Below are positions 43,633 through 52,321 of a DNA stretch of 64,000 bases, piece after piece; the first letter of the stretch is position 1; every line of letters starts with the position of its first letter. The notes beneath the pieces were generated by a model, which did no database searches, was not told the origin of the DNA, and saw only the letters and a program-made list of their open reading frames with translations. The DNA lies in assembly GCF_900184735.1 (NCBI RefSeq), contig NZ_LT855393.1:186001-250000 (forward strand). Direction: 5' to 3'. The translations under genes were made by a program, and so were the position numbers. The DNA comes from Paucisalibacillus globulus. GTDB taxonomy: Bacteria > Bacillota > Bacilli > Bacillales > Amphibacillaceae.

Positions 43633-43822
43633 GCGCCCAGGGACTAGCGAGACTTCCCTCACCTCATGACACGATAAGTCAACATCGACTCAAGCATTAA
43701 GGAAGGTCGACTAAAACCGGCCTATGAGGCCAACGTCGACATACCCCTATGAAAGGGCATGTTTCCTATATCTCTTAAGGCTCAGTCCAGTCCGTATTCC
43801 CTAAACGGGCGCCCTGCGCTTT
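43633..43822. repeat. Family B structured repeat, copy 1
   Basis: Contains GACTAGCGAGACTTCCCTCACCTC, CGATAAGTCAACATCGACT, the hairpin GTCGACTAAAACCGGCC...GGCCAACGTCGAC, the hairpin CCCCTATGAAAGGG, and GGCTCAGTCCAGTCCGTA. The same blocks in the same order occur at 61358-61563. Both copies lie between genes. Confidence 0.88.
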
Positions 43823-43840
43823 TGTTCTATTTGTTGTGAA

Positions 43841-43873
43841 AATAAAAATGATACATCAACAGATGTATCATTT
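43841..43873 (-). terminator. dgk-dck terminator
   Basis: Minus strand: AAATGATACATC-TGTT-GATGTATCATTT followed by TTATTTTC. Confidence 0.9.
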
Positions 43874-43880
43874 CATATTA

Positions 43881-44564
43881 TTATCTTATCAATTCTCTTG
43901 TTTCCCAGCGTCTTGATTGTTGAATAAAATGCCCAATCTTTTCTAAGATTGGTTCAATAGATGTTTCTTCATCCATTAAATCATAATCTGAAATATTAAT
44001 GCGTAGAATAGGACATGCATTAAAGTTATTAATCCAATTTTCATAGCGATTGTACATTTCTTCCCAATACGCAATTGGAGTACTCTTCTCCATCTCACGT
44101 CCACGTTCCTGAATGCGGCTTAGTACCTCATCAAATGATCCTTCTAGATAGATCAGTAAGTCTGGATGTGGGAAGTATGGTGTCATTACCATGGATTCAA
44201 ATAGACTGGTGTACGTTTCATAATCTGTTTTATTCATGGTTCCGTTATCGTAGTGCATCTTAGCAAAGATTCCAGTATCTTCGTAAATGGAGCGATCCTG
44301 GATAAAGCCACCACCATATTCGAAAATTTTCTTTTGTTCCTTAAAGCGTTCTGCTAGGAAGTAAATTTGTAAATGGAAACTCCAACGTTCGAAGTCATCA
44401 TAAAACTTCTCTAAATATGGATTGGTGTCTACCTTTTCAAAAGATGTCTTAAAGTTTAATGCATTTGCCAATGCTTTGGTCATCGTAGACTTTCCAACAC
44501 CGACCGTTCCAGCAATGGTAATAATACTATCATTCGGAATATGATATTTTTCTCGTAAGTTCAT
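43881..44564 (-). CDS. dck: Deoxyadenosine/deoxycytidine kinase
   Basis: Phosphorylates deoxyadenosine and deoxycytidine in nucleoside salvage. 227 residues. P-loop GTVGVGKST (about 19-27), the DRSIYEDTGIF block with the ERS/DRS-type catalytic motif, and RIQERGREME in the lid. It matches B. subtilis Dck (YaaG) along its length. Lies 38 bases after dgk, so the two kinases form one transcription unit. Confidence 0.93.
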   Translation of the reverse strand: MNLREKYHIPNDSIITIAGTVGVGKSTMTKALANALNFKTSFEKVDTNPYLEKFYDDFERWSFHLQIYFLAERFKEQKKIFEYGGGFIQDRSIYEDTGIFAKMHYDNGTMNKTDYETYTSLFESMVMTPYFPHPDLLIYLEGSFDEVLSRIQERGREMEKSTPIAYWEEMYNRYENWINNFNACPILRINISDYDLMDEETSIEPILEKIGHFIQQSRRWETRELIR

Positions 44565-44602
44565 TACGTAATCTCCTTTATAAGGGGTAAAATAGTAAGT
44601 TA

Positions 44603-45247
44603 TTATTTCGTAACAGTTTCAAAAGAACGTAACTGTTGTTGTACTTGTTTTATAATAGCATCCAAGTCTACTTGGTTTTTGACGAAATCCATCTCATCGC
44701 CATTGATTCGAATGACTGGGATATTAGGATGCATGATTTCAAATTCATTCATATAAGCTTCATAATCCTCTGCAAGCTGTGCTAAGTAAGAAGCTTTTAT
44801 GTTTTGTTCAATTTCTCTACCACGTAATTTGATACGATTTAAAATGGTATCGAGACTAGCGTGTAAATAAATCAACATATTTGGAACAGGCATGTCCGCT
44901 GTTAAGATATGATATATTTGCTCATACTTTTCGAATTTATCCGCTTGAAGTGTTCGTTTTGCAAAAATCATGTTTTTAGAAATATGATAATCAGAAACAA
45001 CCGGCTTATTCATTGCTAGATATTTATTTTCAATATCTTCTAGTTGTTTAAATCGATTACATAGGAAAAACATTTCCGTTTGAAAACTCCACTCATCTAT
45101 ATCATCATAAAATTTACCTAGAAATGGATTTTCTTCAACAATTTCTTTTAATAAATGAAAATCAAAGTGATCAGATAGCTTTTTCGCTAGTGATGTTTTA
45201 CCAATACCAATTGGTCCTTCTATTGCGATAAAAGGGACTCTATCCAT
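44603..45247 (-). CDS. dgk: Deoxyguanosine kinase
   Basis: Salvage kinase for purine deoxynucleosides, paralogue of dck. Start ATG at 45247 (MDRVPFIAIEGPIGIGKTS) after GGGGG; 214 residues. An earlier in-frame ATG at 45265 has no site. P-loop GPIGIGKTS, DYHISKNMIFAKRTL (catalytic region; DYH in place of DRS, as in B. subtilis Dgk) and RIKLRGREIE in the lid. Confidence 0.92.
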   Translation of the reverse strand: MDRVPFIAIEGPIGIGKTSLAKKLSDHFDFHLLKEIVEENPFLGKFYDDIDEWSFQTEMFFLCNRFKQLEDIENKYLAMNKPVVSDYHISKNMIFAKRTLQADKFEKYEQIYHILTADMPVPNMLIYLHASLDTILNRIKLRGREIEQNIKASYLAQLAEDYEAYMNEFEIMHPNIPVIRINGDEMDFVKNQVDLDAIIKQVQQQLRSFETVTK

Positions 45248-45365
45248 CCCAGTACCCCCAATCAAAAAAATGAATAACTGACATATCTACTAATTTTAAC
45301 ATACTATTGAAAAGCCTTCTATACTAGATTGGAAAGTAATATTTGGTATACCGAGAGAAAGTATT

Positions 45366-45394
45366 TTGAATTTAGCTAGGAGTTTTTGTATAAT
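45366..45394 (+). promoter_or_regulatory. tRNA-Arg promoter
   Basis: TTGAAT (45366-45371), 17-base spacer, TATAAT (45389-45394), 20 bases before the tRNA. Confidence 0.8.
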
Positions 45395-45414
45395 AATGTA
45401 TGTTCCTATAACAG

Positions 45415-45487
45415 GCCCTCGTAGCTCAGGGGATAGAGCATCGGTTTCCTAAACCGTGTGTCGCAGGTTCGAATCCTGCCGAGGGCA
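45415..45487 (+). tRNA. tRNA-Arg (anticodon CCT)
   Basis: Acceptor GCCCTCG pairs with CGAGGGC. Anticodon stem-loop CGGTT-TCCTAAA-CCG with CCT. T arm GCAGGTTCGAATCCTGC. 73 bases with discriminator A; the next bases are TCA, so CCA is not encoded. Confidence 0.95.
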
Positions 45488-45599
45488 TCAAAACAGTAAT
45501 CAAGGGATTTGGATATTTTGGGCAGAAAACGGTCTAGCTATCATTTGTAATAGACCGTACTCCATATATAGTTAATCCGTTGGACTACATAGTAACCAT

Positions 45600-45642
45600 T
45601 AAAAGCCTTTTTAATCAAACAATTGATTGGGAGGTTTTTTTA
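45600..45642 (+). terminator. Possible terminator after tRNA-Arg
   Basis: AAAAGCCT...TAATCA-AACAA-TTGATT...AGG then TTTTTTT. Interrupted stem, but a clear T run. The rest of 45488-45667 shows nothing else. Confidence 0.55.
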
Positions 45643-45667
45643 ATAAATAAGTTTCTCTTAGATGCAA

Positions 45668-46165
45668 TTACATAGGCATCGTTTTATCATTTTCAAATTC
45701 CAATTGGGAAGGTACTTTACCGTGTTTGGTAATATTGTCAAATAGCAGTTGCTTCAGTACCTCTGTAGTATACCTGTTTTGATTTGGTTTAAGATTTACT
45801 TTTTTAAGCATCTCATTGTAAGAAATATAGTGTGTCCAAGCAAAGAAAAAACCTTGTGAATGACAATATTGAATAAATTCATTCTGTTTAGGAGTTTCTC
45901 CACTCATATTTTTTGATAATGATAATAACAAGCATTCACATATCTTTAAATTATCCTGAATTTCTTTATCGGTTAATCGCCATGTTTTTTTTGCAATAAT
46001 TCCAGCCTTCTCTAGAATGTAGTTATGTGCAAATAACCTATAGGGATTACCGATAACCTTAAGGTCTTTTAGATATCCTCTAAACTCCATTGCTGTTGGT
46101 ACTTTATTTAAGTGTTTATGACAATCTTTCATATATGTAATCAATTCTATCAATCTTAATGACAT
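45668..46165 (-). pseudogene. Truncated protein with homing-endonuclease-associated repeats
   Basis: 165 codons from ATG at 46165 (GGAG 9 bases upstream; ATG at 46174 and GTG at 46180 are alternatives). Three repeats of about 50 residues with the pattern of HNH-associated repeats: KVPTAMEFRGYLKD...NPYRLFAHNYILEKAGI, ETPKQNEFIQYC...FAWTHYISYNEMLKKVNL, and GKVPSQLEFENDKTMPM. The third stops where a further 20-25 residues (usually including a FGSWxxAL block) are expected. No nuclease domain is present. Likely a remnant of a mobile nuclease or phage gene; function unknown. It lies 180 bases from a tRNA-Arg. Confidence 0.5.
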
Positions 46166-46369
46166 ATTCTCCATCTCCACGTAAGCTTTTGTAAGAAGTA
46201 TGGGGAATAATCACTACATCTATACATTTCTAATACTACAAAGGACAATTACTTACGATCTATCCATACCTTCCTAGTTTGGGTGGAAGGTACTGGATTA
46301 GTTTTAAGTAATTTCAAGGAGCATAAAAACGGTACTTCAGGGATTGACTTGGGGAACAACCTCACCACA

Positions 46370-47452
46370 TTATTCTATTACCCCTGATTCCAAAAGATCA
46401 ACATTGACCTTAACGGTTATTTGGAGATCAGGGTAAAGCTCCTTCCACTTCTTTGGATCCCAATTTCGTGTTCGGGATCGAACCTGATCCCCAATTCCTA
46501 GTGGATCAATCCCTTTTTCTTGGAATTGCTGGATCATTTCTTGCGAATCTTGTTCGAGCAATTCTTTAATTTCCTTCTCTAGTCTCGTAGTTTTTTGCTT
46601 ATTTAGGATACCATCTTGATATTCCGAAACAGTTGCCTTTAAGTTAACATTGATGATTATTTCAGAATTTGTCATTGGCTTCTGTATGTCGAAATTCCTT
46701 CCAGAGCTTATATTATAAATAGAAATGTCATTATCCTCATTCAGTTTTATAGAGTACGAACCCTTTTGACCTTTCCGTTCCAATAATAATTTGAAGGTAA
46801 AGAATTGTTCTTCCTCTAACTGGCCAACCAATTTATCTTCTGCAAATAGTCCAATTCCTGTTAGTTTTACTTTACCATCTTCTTGTTTAAGTACTGGAAG
46901 GGTAGGATCAATTCCATCCGCATAAAACTTATATAGAAATTGATGAAGATTTGTTTTAGGGATTTGACCCGTTTCGATATTTTGCTCAATTAAGTTGGAA
47001 AGGTAAATGCCATTATCTTGATTTCCATACTGCTTGCTCAATAACTCTTTTGGACTTCCATCCACCACACCCAAATAAATACTTGAGCCAATGGATGGGT
47101 CTCGCTCTAATGTATCTAAAAAGTCAAAAATCCCCTTTTCTGCTGTTTTCCATTCATATAATGTCACTTCCACTTTTCCACTAACAACAGGTTTATCCGA
47201 TTGTAGATTAAGCCTATCTCGAGCTTCTTTGCTTAACTTAGCAGTATCCGTAAGGGTTTCATTAATAACCGACTTATCAGGCTGATAGTTAGGATAAACA
47301 GTGGTTACCTCTATCATGCCGTCCTCTGAATACTCATAACCTCCGGCAGTGGTTAATTGAATCTCGTCTATTACTTCTTGTTCGATATGCATACATCCTG
47401 TAAGCGGTAGTGTTACCAGTACAGATACAAAGAGCATCATTCTACTATCCAT
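46370..47452 (-). CDS. Spore germination lipoprotein, Ger(x)C family
   Basis: C subunit of a nutrient germinant receptor in the spore inner membrane. Start ATG at 47452 (MDSRMMLFVSVLVTLPLTGC), so the lipobox LTGC ends at Cys20; 360 residues. A longer reading to 47515 would bury the signal. The GerC C-terminal domain includes DPLGIGDQVRSRTRNWDPKKW. Overlaps the B subunit gene by 8 bases and is last in an A-B-C operon. The spacer 46181-46369 upstream of it in coordinates shows no gene. Confidence 0.9.
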   Translation of the reverse strand: MDSRMMLFVSVLVTLPLTGCMHIEQEVIDEIQLTTAGGYEYSEDGMIEVTTVYPNYQPDKSVINETLTDTAKLSKEARDRLNLQSDKPVVSGKVEVTLYEWKTAEKGIFDFLDTLERDPSIGSSIYLGVVDGSPKELLSKQYGNQDNGIYLSNLIEQNIETGQIPKTNLHQFLYKFYADGIDPTLPVLKQEDGKVKLTGIGLFAEDKLVGQLEEEQFFTFKLLLERKGQKGSYSIKLNEDNDISIYNISSGRNFDIQKPMTNSEIIINVNLKATVSEYQDGILNKQKTTRLEKEIKELLEQDSQEMIQQFQEKGIDPLGIGDQVRSRTRNWDPKKWKELYPDLQITVKVNVDLLESGVIE

Positions 47453-48539
47453 TTCCAGTGTTCCCCTTTCTTTTTTTAGTGAAGAAGAAAGAAAGTACCG
47501 TAAGAATTGGCACATATATAAAAACCAGTCCTAACCCTACAATAGCCAAATATTGATTGAGCTTATCAATTGTTTCTCTACCTTGAATCGTTACCGTTGC
47601 AAATAGTAACAGGATTAGAATGACCGGTATTACTTTATTGAGATGAAAGTGGAACATCTTCTGAATGCCTTTACTTGCAGCCCAAACAGACAAACAAATA
47701 TTAGGCAAAATAATTAATATCCAAGATGTAATTCCGATGTACTCAATCCTTTCAATGAATGGGAGTTCCACTATTTTCCACATTGATAACGTAGCCCAAA
47801 TTTGTTTACTGACTTGTTTATCACTAAAAAAAGCAATGGTAATGATTAATATGAATAAATATATTCCTATTGTTAATAGATTGCCAAAGTGAGCCCATTT
47901 TTGAGATTTTTTAGGATGTTTAATATATGGATAGTACATGAGCAAAGTGGAAAAACCTAATAAGCCCAACATCATATCCTTTGTTGCAATTGAAAGTTCT
48001 TTTACAGAATGATTCCATACAGGCAGTAAATTACGAAAATTGGCGTATTCAATTGGGAATAAGAATGATAAAAAGATATAGAACGGGATGACAACTCCTA
48101 GAAAGCTAATACCAGCAACCACTCGGAAACCACCCGTAACATTGTAGTAAACAAGACCTAATATGATGATGCTGAACATCATAATATTGATTAATGGAAA
48201 TACCCATACCTGAACAATTTCAATGTAGCTTCTTAGTACGACAATCCCGATTACTAACCAATATATAATCCATATAAGGCTAAAGAATCCTCCAATCCAT
48301 TTACCAAACAAGTCCTTATGGATATCGATCAGGTCCTTTTGCTGTTTGTTTAACAGTAGGTACATAATCATAATAGCGACATTTATGGATATGCCAGCTG
48401 CTATAACAGCAATCCACGCATCATTCCCTGCTGACTTCATAATAATACGTTGAAAGCCTAACACGCCTACACCCACTTGCACAGAATGTACTAAGAAAAA
48501 TACGAGAAAAGGAGATATTTGCTTCTGTTTTTCCTCCAA
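47445..48539 (-). CDS. Spore germination permease, GerAB family
   Basis: B subunit of the germinant receptor, an APC-like membrane protein that binds the nutrient. About ten membrane helices; first helix from SPFLVFFLVHSVQVGVGVLGF. The start chosen is TTG at 48539 (MEEKQKQISPF), 6 bases after GGAGGTG. ATG at 48563 would overlap the A subunit by ATGA but has no ribosome-binding site; both are possible. About 364 residues. Confidence 0.88.
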   Translation of the reverse strand: MEEKQKQISPFLVFFLVHSVQVGVGVLGFQRIIMKSAGNDAWIAVIAAGISINVAIMIMYLLLNKQQKDLIDIHKDLFGKWIGGFFSLIWIIYWLVIGIVVLRSYIEIVQVWVFPLINIMMFSIIILGLVYYNVTGGFRVVAGISFLGVVIPFYIFLSFLFPIEYANFRNLLPVWNHSVKELSIATKDMMLGLLGFSTLLMYYPYIKHPKKSQKWAHFGNLLTIGIYLFILIITIAFFSDKQVSKQIWATLSMWKIVELPFIERIEYIGITSWILIILPNICLSVWAASKGIQKMFHFHLNKVIPVILILLLFATVTIQGRETIDKLNQYLAIVGLGLVFIYVPILTVLSFFFTKKRKGNTGNG

Positions 48540-48559
48540 AATAACACCTCCACACTTTC

Positions 48560-50077
48560 TCATTTCTTGGGATCAGCTTTTTTCTTTGCTTTATCACCAT
48601 TAAAACGCATGGTATCCTCCGTTTGTTCTTGAATAGGACGCTTGGATTGAAGGGAATAAGGTAAACGAATTAATGCATCTTTAAAATCCTGTACTCTTGG
48701 TGGATAGAACGGTTCAAGAAATGGTCTGCCTAATGACGTTAACTTTAATAAATGAATAAGCAAGTAACAAAAGCTTATGGCTACCCCAATAAATCCCATA
48801 TAATGGGCCATTAATAAAAACGGGAATCGTATTAGTCGAATCGTATTACCCATTTGATAAACCGGGGTTGTAAAGGATGCAAGTGCGGCTAGAGCGACAA
48901 TAATTAATAAGACATTACTCGTTAAACCAGCTTCAACAGAAGCGGTTCCAATGACAATACCTCCCACGATACCAATTGTCTGACCGACCTTGGTCGGCAG
49001 TCTTGCACCTGCTTCTCGTAACAGCTCAATGGCTAATTCTAGAACAAGCGCCTCCAGTATAGGTGGTAAAGGAATGGCACTCCTAGAAGTAACTAAGGTA
49101 GCCACCATATCTTTGGGAATTAGTTCATAATGATACGTCAGGACCGCTACATAAATCGGTGTAGCTAAGATGGAAAACAGTACTGCAAAAAAACGAACCA
49201 AACGAAAAAAGGAGGCAACTAGCCAATTTAAATAGTAGTCCTCAAAGGCTGAAAAAAACTCAAAAATAGTAGTAGGTCCGATTAAACCGTGTGGTGCACC
49301 ATCTACTAAAATCGCAATCTTTCCTTCCGCTACTGCTGTAGCAATCCTGTCAGGTCTTTCCGTGTCGATTAACTGTGGAAAAGGTGAATTCTGATTATCC
49401 TGGATTAATTGTGTAATCATGGAACTATCTGTAATTTGATCAAAATCCAAATCAGTTAACCTTTGGATAACGGTATGGATGTTCTCTTCATTAGCAACAC
49501 CTTGAATATATAATACCGAGACTCTTGTTTTCGATAACTTCCCAATGATTAGTTCCTTTGATACAAACTCCGGAATCGGAAGTCTTTTTCGAACAAGATT
49601 AATATTCGTATCCAGGGATTCTACAAATGACTCCTTTGGCCCTACTACACTGAATTCAACCTCTGGCAGTGAAACCTGACGTGTTTTATCGACATCTGAT
49701 TTCACAAGCCCAAATAGGTTCAAGTTATTAACATCAAATATTAAGGTGTATCCCTTTAATAGATTGTCTCTAACGACAGATATATCTGTTGTAAGAATAA
49801 TTTCTTCAATAGGTAGCAAAGTTGGTAAGGAAGAGATGGCATCCAAATCTTTTAGAAAAGGGAAGATATCCCGATGTAAAATCTCTGAATCAATTAGGGT
49901 CGAATAATAACCTATAGAGAGAGTGTGCTCCTCATAGGGTAATGTAGAAAGTGTAAAATCATTTGATCCATTTAGCTGCTGAAAAAGACTCTCAATCGAT
50001 TCGTCTTTTTCCTTCTCTTTTTCTTTCTCTTTCTCTATTCTCTTATTTAGTCTCCTTCTCTGTCTCCTTAATCTCAT
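48560..50077 (-). CDS. Spore germination protein, GerAA family
   Basis: A subunit of the germinant receptor, a likely ion channel component. 505 residues. A very basic, charged N-terminus (RLRRQRRRLNKRIEKEKEKE) encoded by A/G-rich DNA, an N-terminal soluble domain to about 280, then four to six membrane helices with the family block RSAIPLPPILEALVLELAIE and PTKVGQTIGIVGGIVIG. AAGGTGA precedes the ATG. The germinant cannot be told from sequence. Confidence 0.92.
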   Translation of the reverse strand: MRLRRQRRRLNKRIEKEKEKEKEKDESIESLFQQLNGSNDFTLSTLPYEEHTLSIGYYSTLIDSEILHRDIFPFLKDLDAISSLPTLLPIEEIILTTDISVVRDNLLKGYTLIFDVNNLNLFGLVKSDVDKTRQVSLPEVEFSVVGPKESFVESLDTNINLVRKRLPIPEFVSKELIIGKLSKTRVSVLYIQGVANEENIHTVIQRLTDLDFDQITDSSMITQLIQDNQNSPFPQLIDTERPDRIATAVAEGKIAILVDGAPHGLIGPTTIFEFFSAFEDYYLNWLVASFFRLVRFFAVLFSILATPIYVAVLTYHYELIPKDMVATLVTSRSAIPLPPILEALVLELAIELLREAGARLPTKVGQTIGIVGGIVIGTASVEAGLTSNVLLIIVALAALASFTTPVYQMGNTIRLIRFPFLLMAHYMGFIGVAISFCYLLIHLLKLTSLGRPFLEPFYPPRVQDFKDALIRLPYSLQSKRPIQEQTEDTMRFNGDKAKKKADPKK

Positions 50078-50311
50078 TTACATTCACCTTCACCATCTAT
50101 GTATAAAAATCAAGAGTCTATATTTTCTATTTTCTTCAATCGAAGCTAAATTTATCCATGTTAACAAAGTTATTAGGTTTTTGTATCCGTACAGTCATAA
50201 TTAATACCAATTGAAAAAAAATTCTATTAAATTAGTGATAACCACTTTAAAAATGTAACAAAATGTTCTAATATATTAAGTAACATTTCAAATATTTCAT
50301 AATTTATTAAA

Positions 50312-50325
50312 TGTAATCGGTTTCA
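50312..50325 (+). promoter_or_regulatory. cre site upstream of acsA
   Basis: TGTAATCGGTTTCA matches the CcpA operator consensus TGWAANCGNTNWCA at every defined position. It lies 22 bases before the acsA start, so CcpA binding would block transcription in glucose, as is known for acsA of B. subtilis. The rest of 50078-50347 is AT-rich without a gene. Confidence 0.85.
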
Positions 50326-50347
50326 AATTTCAAAACGAGGTGATAGG

Positions 50348-52063
50348 ATGGACATGCAACGAGTACCGGCTAGAGAAGGAAATTACAATTTAAAGAACTA
50401 TGATGAGCTAAGGGCAACTTTTCAATGGGAAGACGTGCATCAACACTTTTCCTGGAAGGATACAGGTAAAGTAAATATTGCCTATGAGGCAATTGATAAA
50501 CATGCAGAGAACCCAGCGAAAAAAGATCAAGTTGCACTTTTATACTCTGCACCAGGAAGAGAAGAGTCCTTAACCTTTGAACAAATTAGTAAGGATAGTA
50601 ATAAGTTTGCTAATGTGTTAACGAAATATGGCGTAGAAAAAGGGGATCGTATTTTCCTGTTTATGCCACGAAGTCCGGAGTTTTATGTGAGTTTATTCGG
50701 TATTTTAAAAACAGGTGCTATCGCTGGACCTTTATTTGAAGCATTTATGGAACAAGCTGTGCGTGATCGAATTCAGGATAGTGAAGCAAGTGTACTTGTA
50801 ACGACTCCTGATTTATTAGAACGTGTGCCACAAGAAGAATTACCTTCTTTAGAAAAAATAATATTAGTTGGCAACCGAAGTGAAGCATCAGAAAAGTATG
50901 TTGATTATTATCATGAAATGGAATATGCAAGTGACAACTTCGATATAGAATGGGTAGATTTAGAGGACGGAATGGTACTACATTATACCTCTGGTTCCAC
51001 TGGCAAACCAAAAGGTGTATTACATGTCCATAATGCAATGATTCAGCATTATGCAACCGGGGAATGGGTACTAGACCTGAAAGAAGATGATGTATACTGG
51101 TGTACAGCAGACCCTGGTTGGGTAACAGGTACAAGTTATGGTGTCTTTGCACCGTGGCTACATGGAGTCACCAATGTCATCCGTGGGGGACGATTCACGC
51201 CAGAAGATTGGTATGGAACATTAGAGAAGAATAAAGTAACCGTTTGGTATACAGCCCCAACGGCATTACGGATGTTAGTTAGTGCAGGCGAAAACTTGGT
51301 TAATCAATATGACCTTTCCTCACTACGCCATCTGATGAGTGTTGGTGAGCCACTTAATCCCGAAGTGGTGACATGGGGATTAAAAGCGTTCAATCTTCGT
51401 ATTCATGACACGTGGTGGATGACAGAAACAGGAGCACAATTGATTGTAAATCTACCAACAGAAGAGATTCGACCAGGATCCATGGGGAAACCAATCCCGG
51501 GTATTGAAGCATCAATTGTGGACAATGAAGGAAATGAGATTCCACCAAATCAAATGGGTAATTTAGCGATAAAAGCTGGTTGGCCATCGATGATGAGAGC
51601 CATTTGGAATAACCCTGGTAAATATGAAAGTTACTTTATTAATGGGTGGTATGTATCTGGAGATAGTGCTTACCGGGATGAAGATGGTTATTTCTGGTTC
51701 CAAGGACGACTGGATGATGTCATTAATACCTCTGGTGAACGAGTTGGACCATTTGAGGTAGAGAGTAAATTAATTGAACATCCAGCGGTAGCAGAAGCGG
51801 GTGTTATCGGGAAGCCGCATCCAGAACGTGGAGAGATCATAAAAGCGTTTATCACATTAAATCCAGGATATACAGAATCGGCAGAATTACTGGAGGATAT
51901 CCGTGTATTTGTAAAGACAGAACTAGCAGCCCATGCAGCACCTCGTGAGATTGAAGTGCGTGATACAATACCAAAGACTAGAAGTGGTAAAATCATGCGT
52001 CGTCTCTTAAAATCTTGGGAGCTAGGGCTTCCAACTGGTGATACTTCTACTTTGGAAGCATAA
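50348..52063 (+). CDS. acsA: Acetyl-CoA synthetase AcsA
   Basis: Activates acetate with ATP and CoA. 571 residues, aligned along its full length from memory with B. subtilis AcsA. Adenylation motifs YTSGSTGKPKG (about 217-227), the WWMTETG block and GWYVSGDSAY are present. The acetylatable Lys lies in KTRSGKIMRR near 543-552. AGGTGAT lies before ATG 50348; ATG at 50354 is an alternative. The acuABC deacetylation genes that neighbour acsA in B. subtilis are not here. Confidence 0.93.
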   Translation: MDMQRVPAREGNYNLKNYDELRATFQWEDVHQHFSWKDTGKVNIAYEAIDKHAENPAKKDQVALLYSAPGREESLTFEQISKDSNKFANVLTKYGVEKGDRIFLFMPRSPEFYVSLFGILKTGAIAGPLFEAFMEQAVRDRIQDSEASVLVTTPDLLERVPQEELPSLEKIILVGNRSEASEKYVDYYHEMEYASDNFDIEWVDLEDGMVLHYTSGSTGKPKGVLHVHNAMIQHYATGEWVLDLKEDDVYWCTADPGWVTGTSYGVFAPWLHGVTNVIRGGRFTPEDWYGTLEKNKVTVWYTAPTALRMLVSAGENLVNQYDLSSLRHLMSVGEPLNPEVVTWGLKAFNLRIHDTWWMTETGAQLIVNLPTEEIRPGSMGKPIPGIEASIVDNEGNEIPPNQMGNLAIKAGWPSMMRAIWNNPGKYESYFINGWYVSGDSAYRDEDGYFWFQGRLDDVINTSGERVGPFEVESKLIEHPAVAEAGVIGKPHPERGEIIKAFITLNPGYTESAELLEDIRVFVKTELAAHAAPREIEVRDTIPKTRSGKIMRRLLKSWELGLPTGDTSTLEA

Positions 52064-52066
52064 AAA

Positions 52067-52309
52067 TAATGAGGTTGGGACAAAAAAGTTTTAGTTAAAA
52101 AACCCGAACAAACATGATAAGCGCATGGACCCGCTCCGGAAATATACTACGCTTTCCACGGGCGGCTGGTGAGCCTCCTCAGAGCTAAAGCTCTTGCGGG
52201 GTCTCACCGATGCCTATCCTCCCGTAGGAGTCTCCGTATATTTCCGGAGCTGATTATCACATCGTTCAGTTTTATAACGTAAACTTATATCTATGTCCCA
52301 ACCTCATTA
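52067..52309. terminator. Convergent acsA/sleL terminator split by a repeat
   Basis: TAATGAGGTTGGGACA (52067-52082) and TGTCCCAACCTCATTA (52294-52309) are perfect 16-bp complements, now 211 bp apart. On the minus strand ATTTTTATG follows. The gap is filled mostly by family A copy 5. Confidence 0.75.
52118..52260. repeat. Family A repeat, copy 5
   Basis: Arms CGCTCCGGAAATATAC and GTATATTTCCGGAGC pair perfectly apart from the outer base. Inner blocks GGGCGGCTGGTGAGCCTCCTCAGAGC, GGGGTCTCACCGATGCCTATCCTCCCG and GGAGTCTCCG are shared with copies 2, 4 and 6. It lies inside the loop of the acsA/sleL terminator. Confidence 0.88.
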
Positions 52310-52321
52310 AATGTTATTCAC

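Noticed and set aside
43633-43822. Insertion sequence or small non-autonomous transposon with terminal inverted repeats
   Set aside because: The ends GTCTAGCTTCAGG and TTACGCATTTCT are not inverted copies of each other and I see no target duplication, so family B is reported only as a dispersed repeat.
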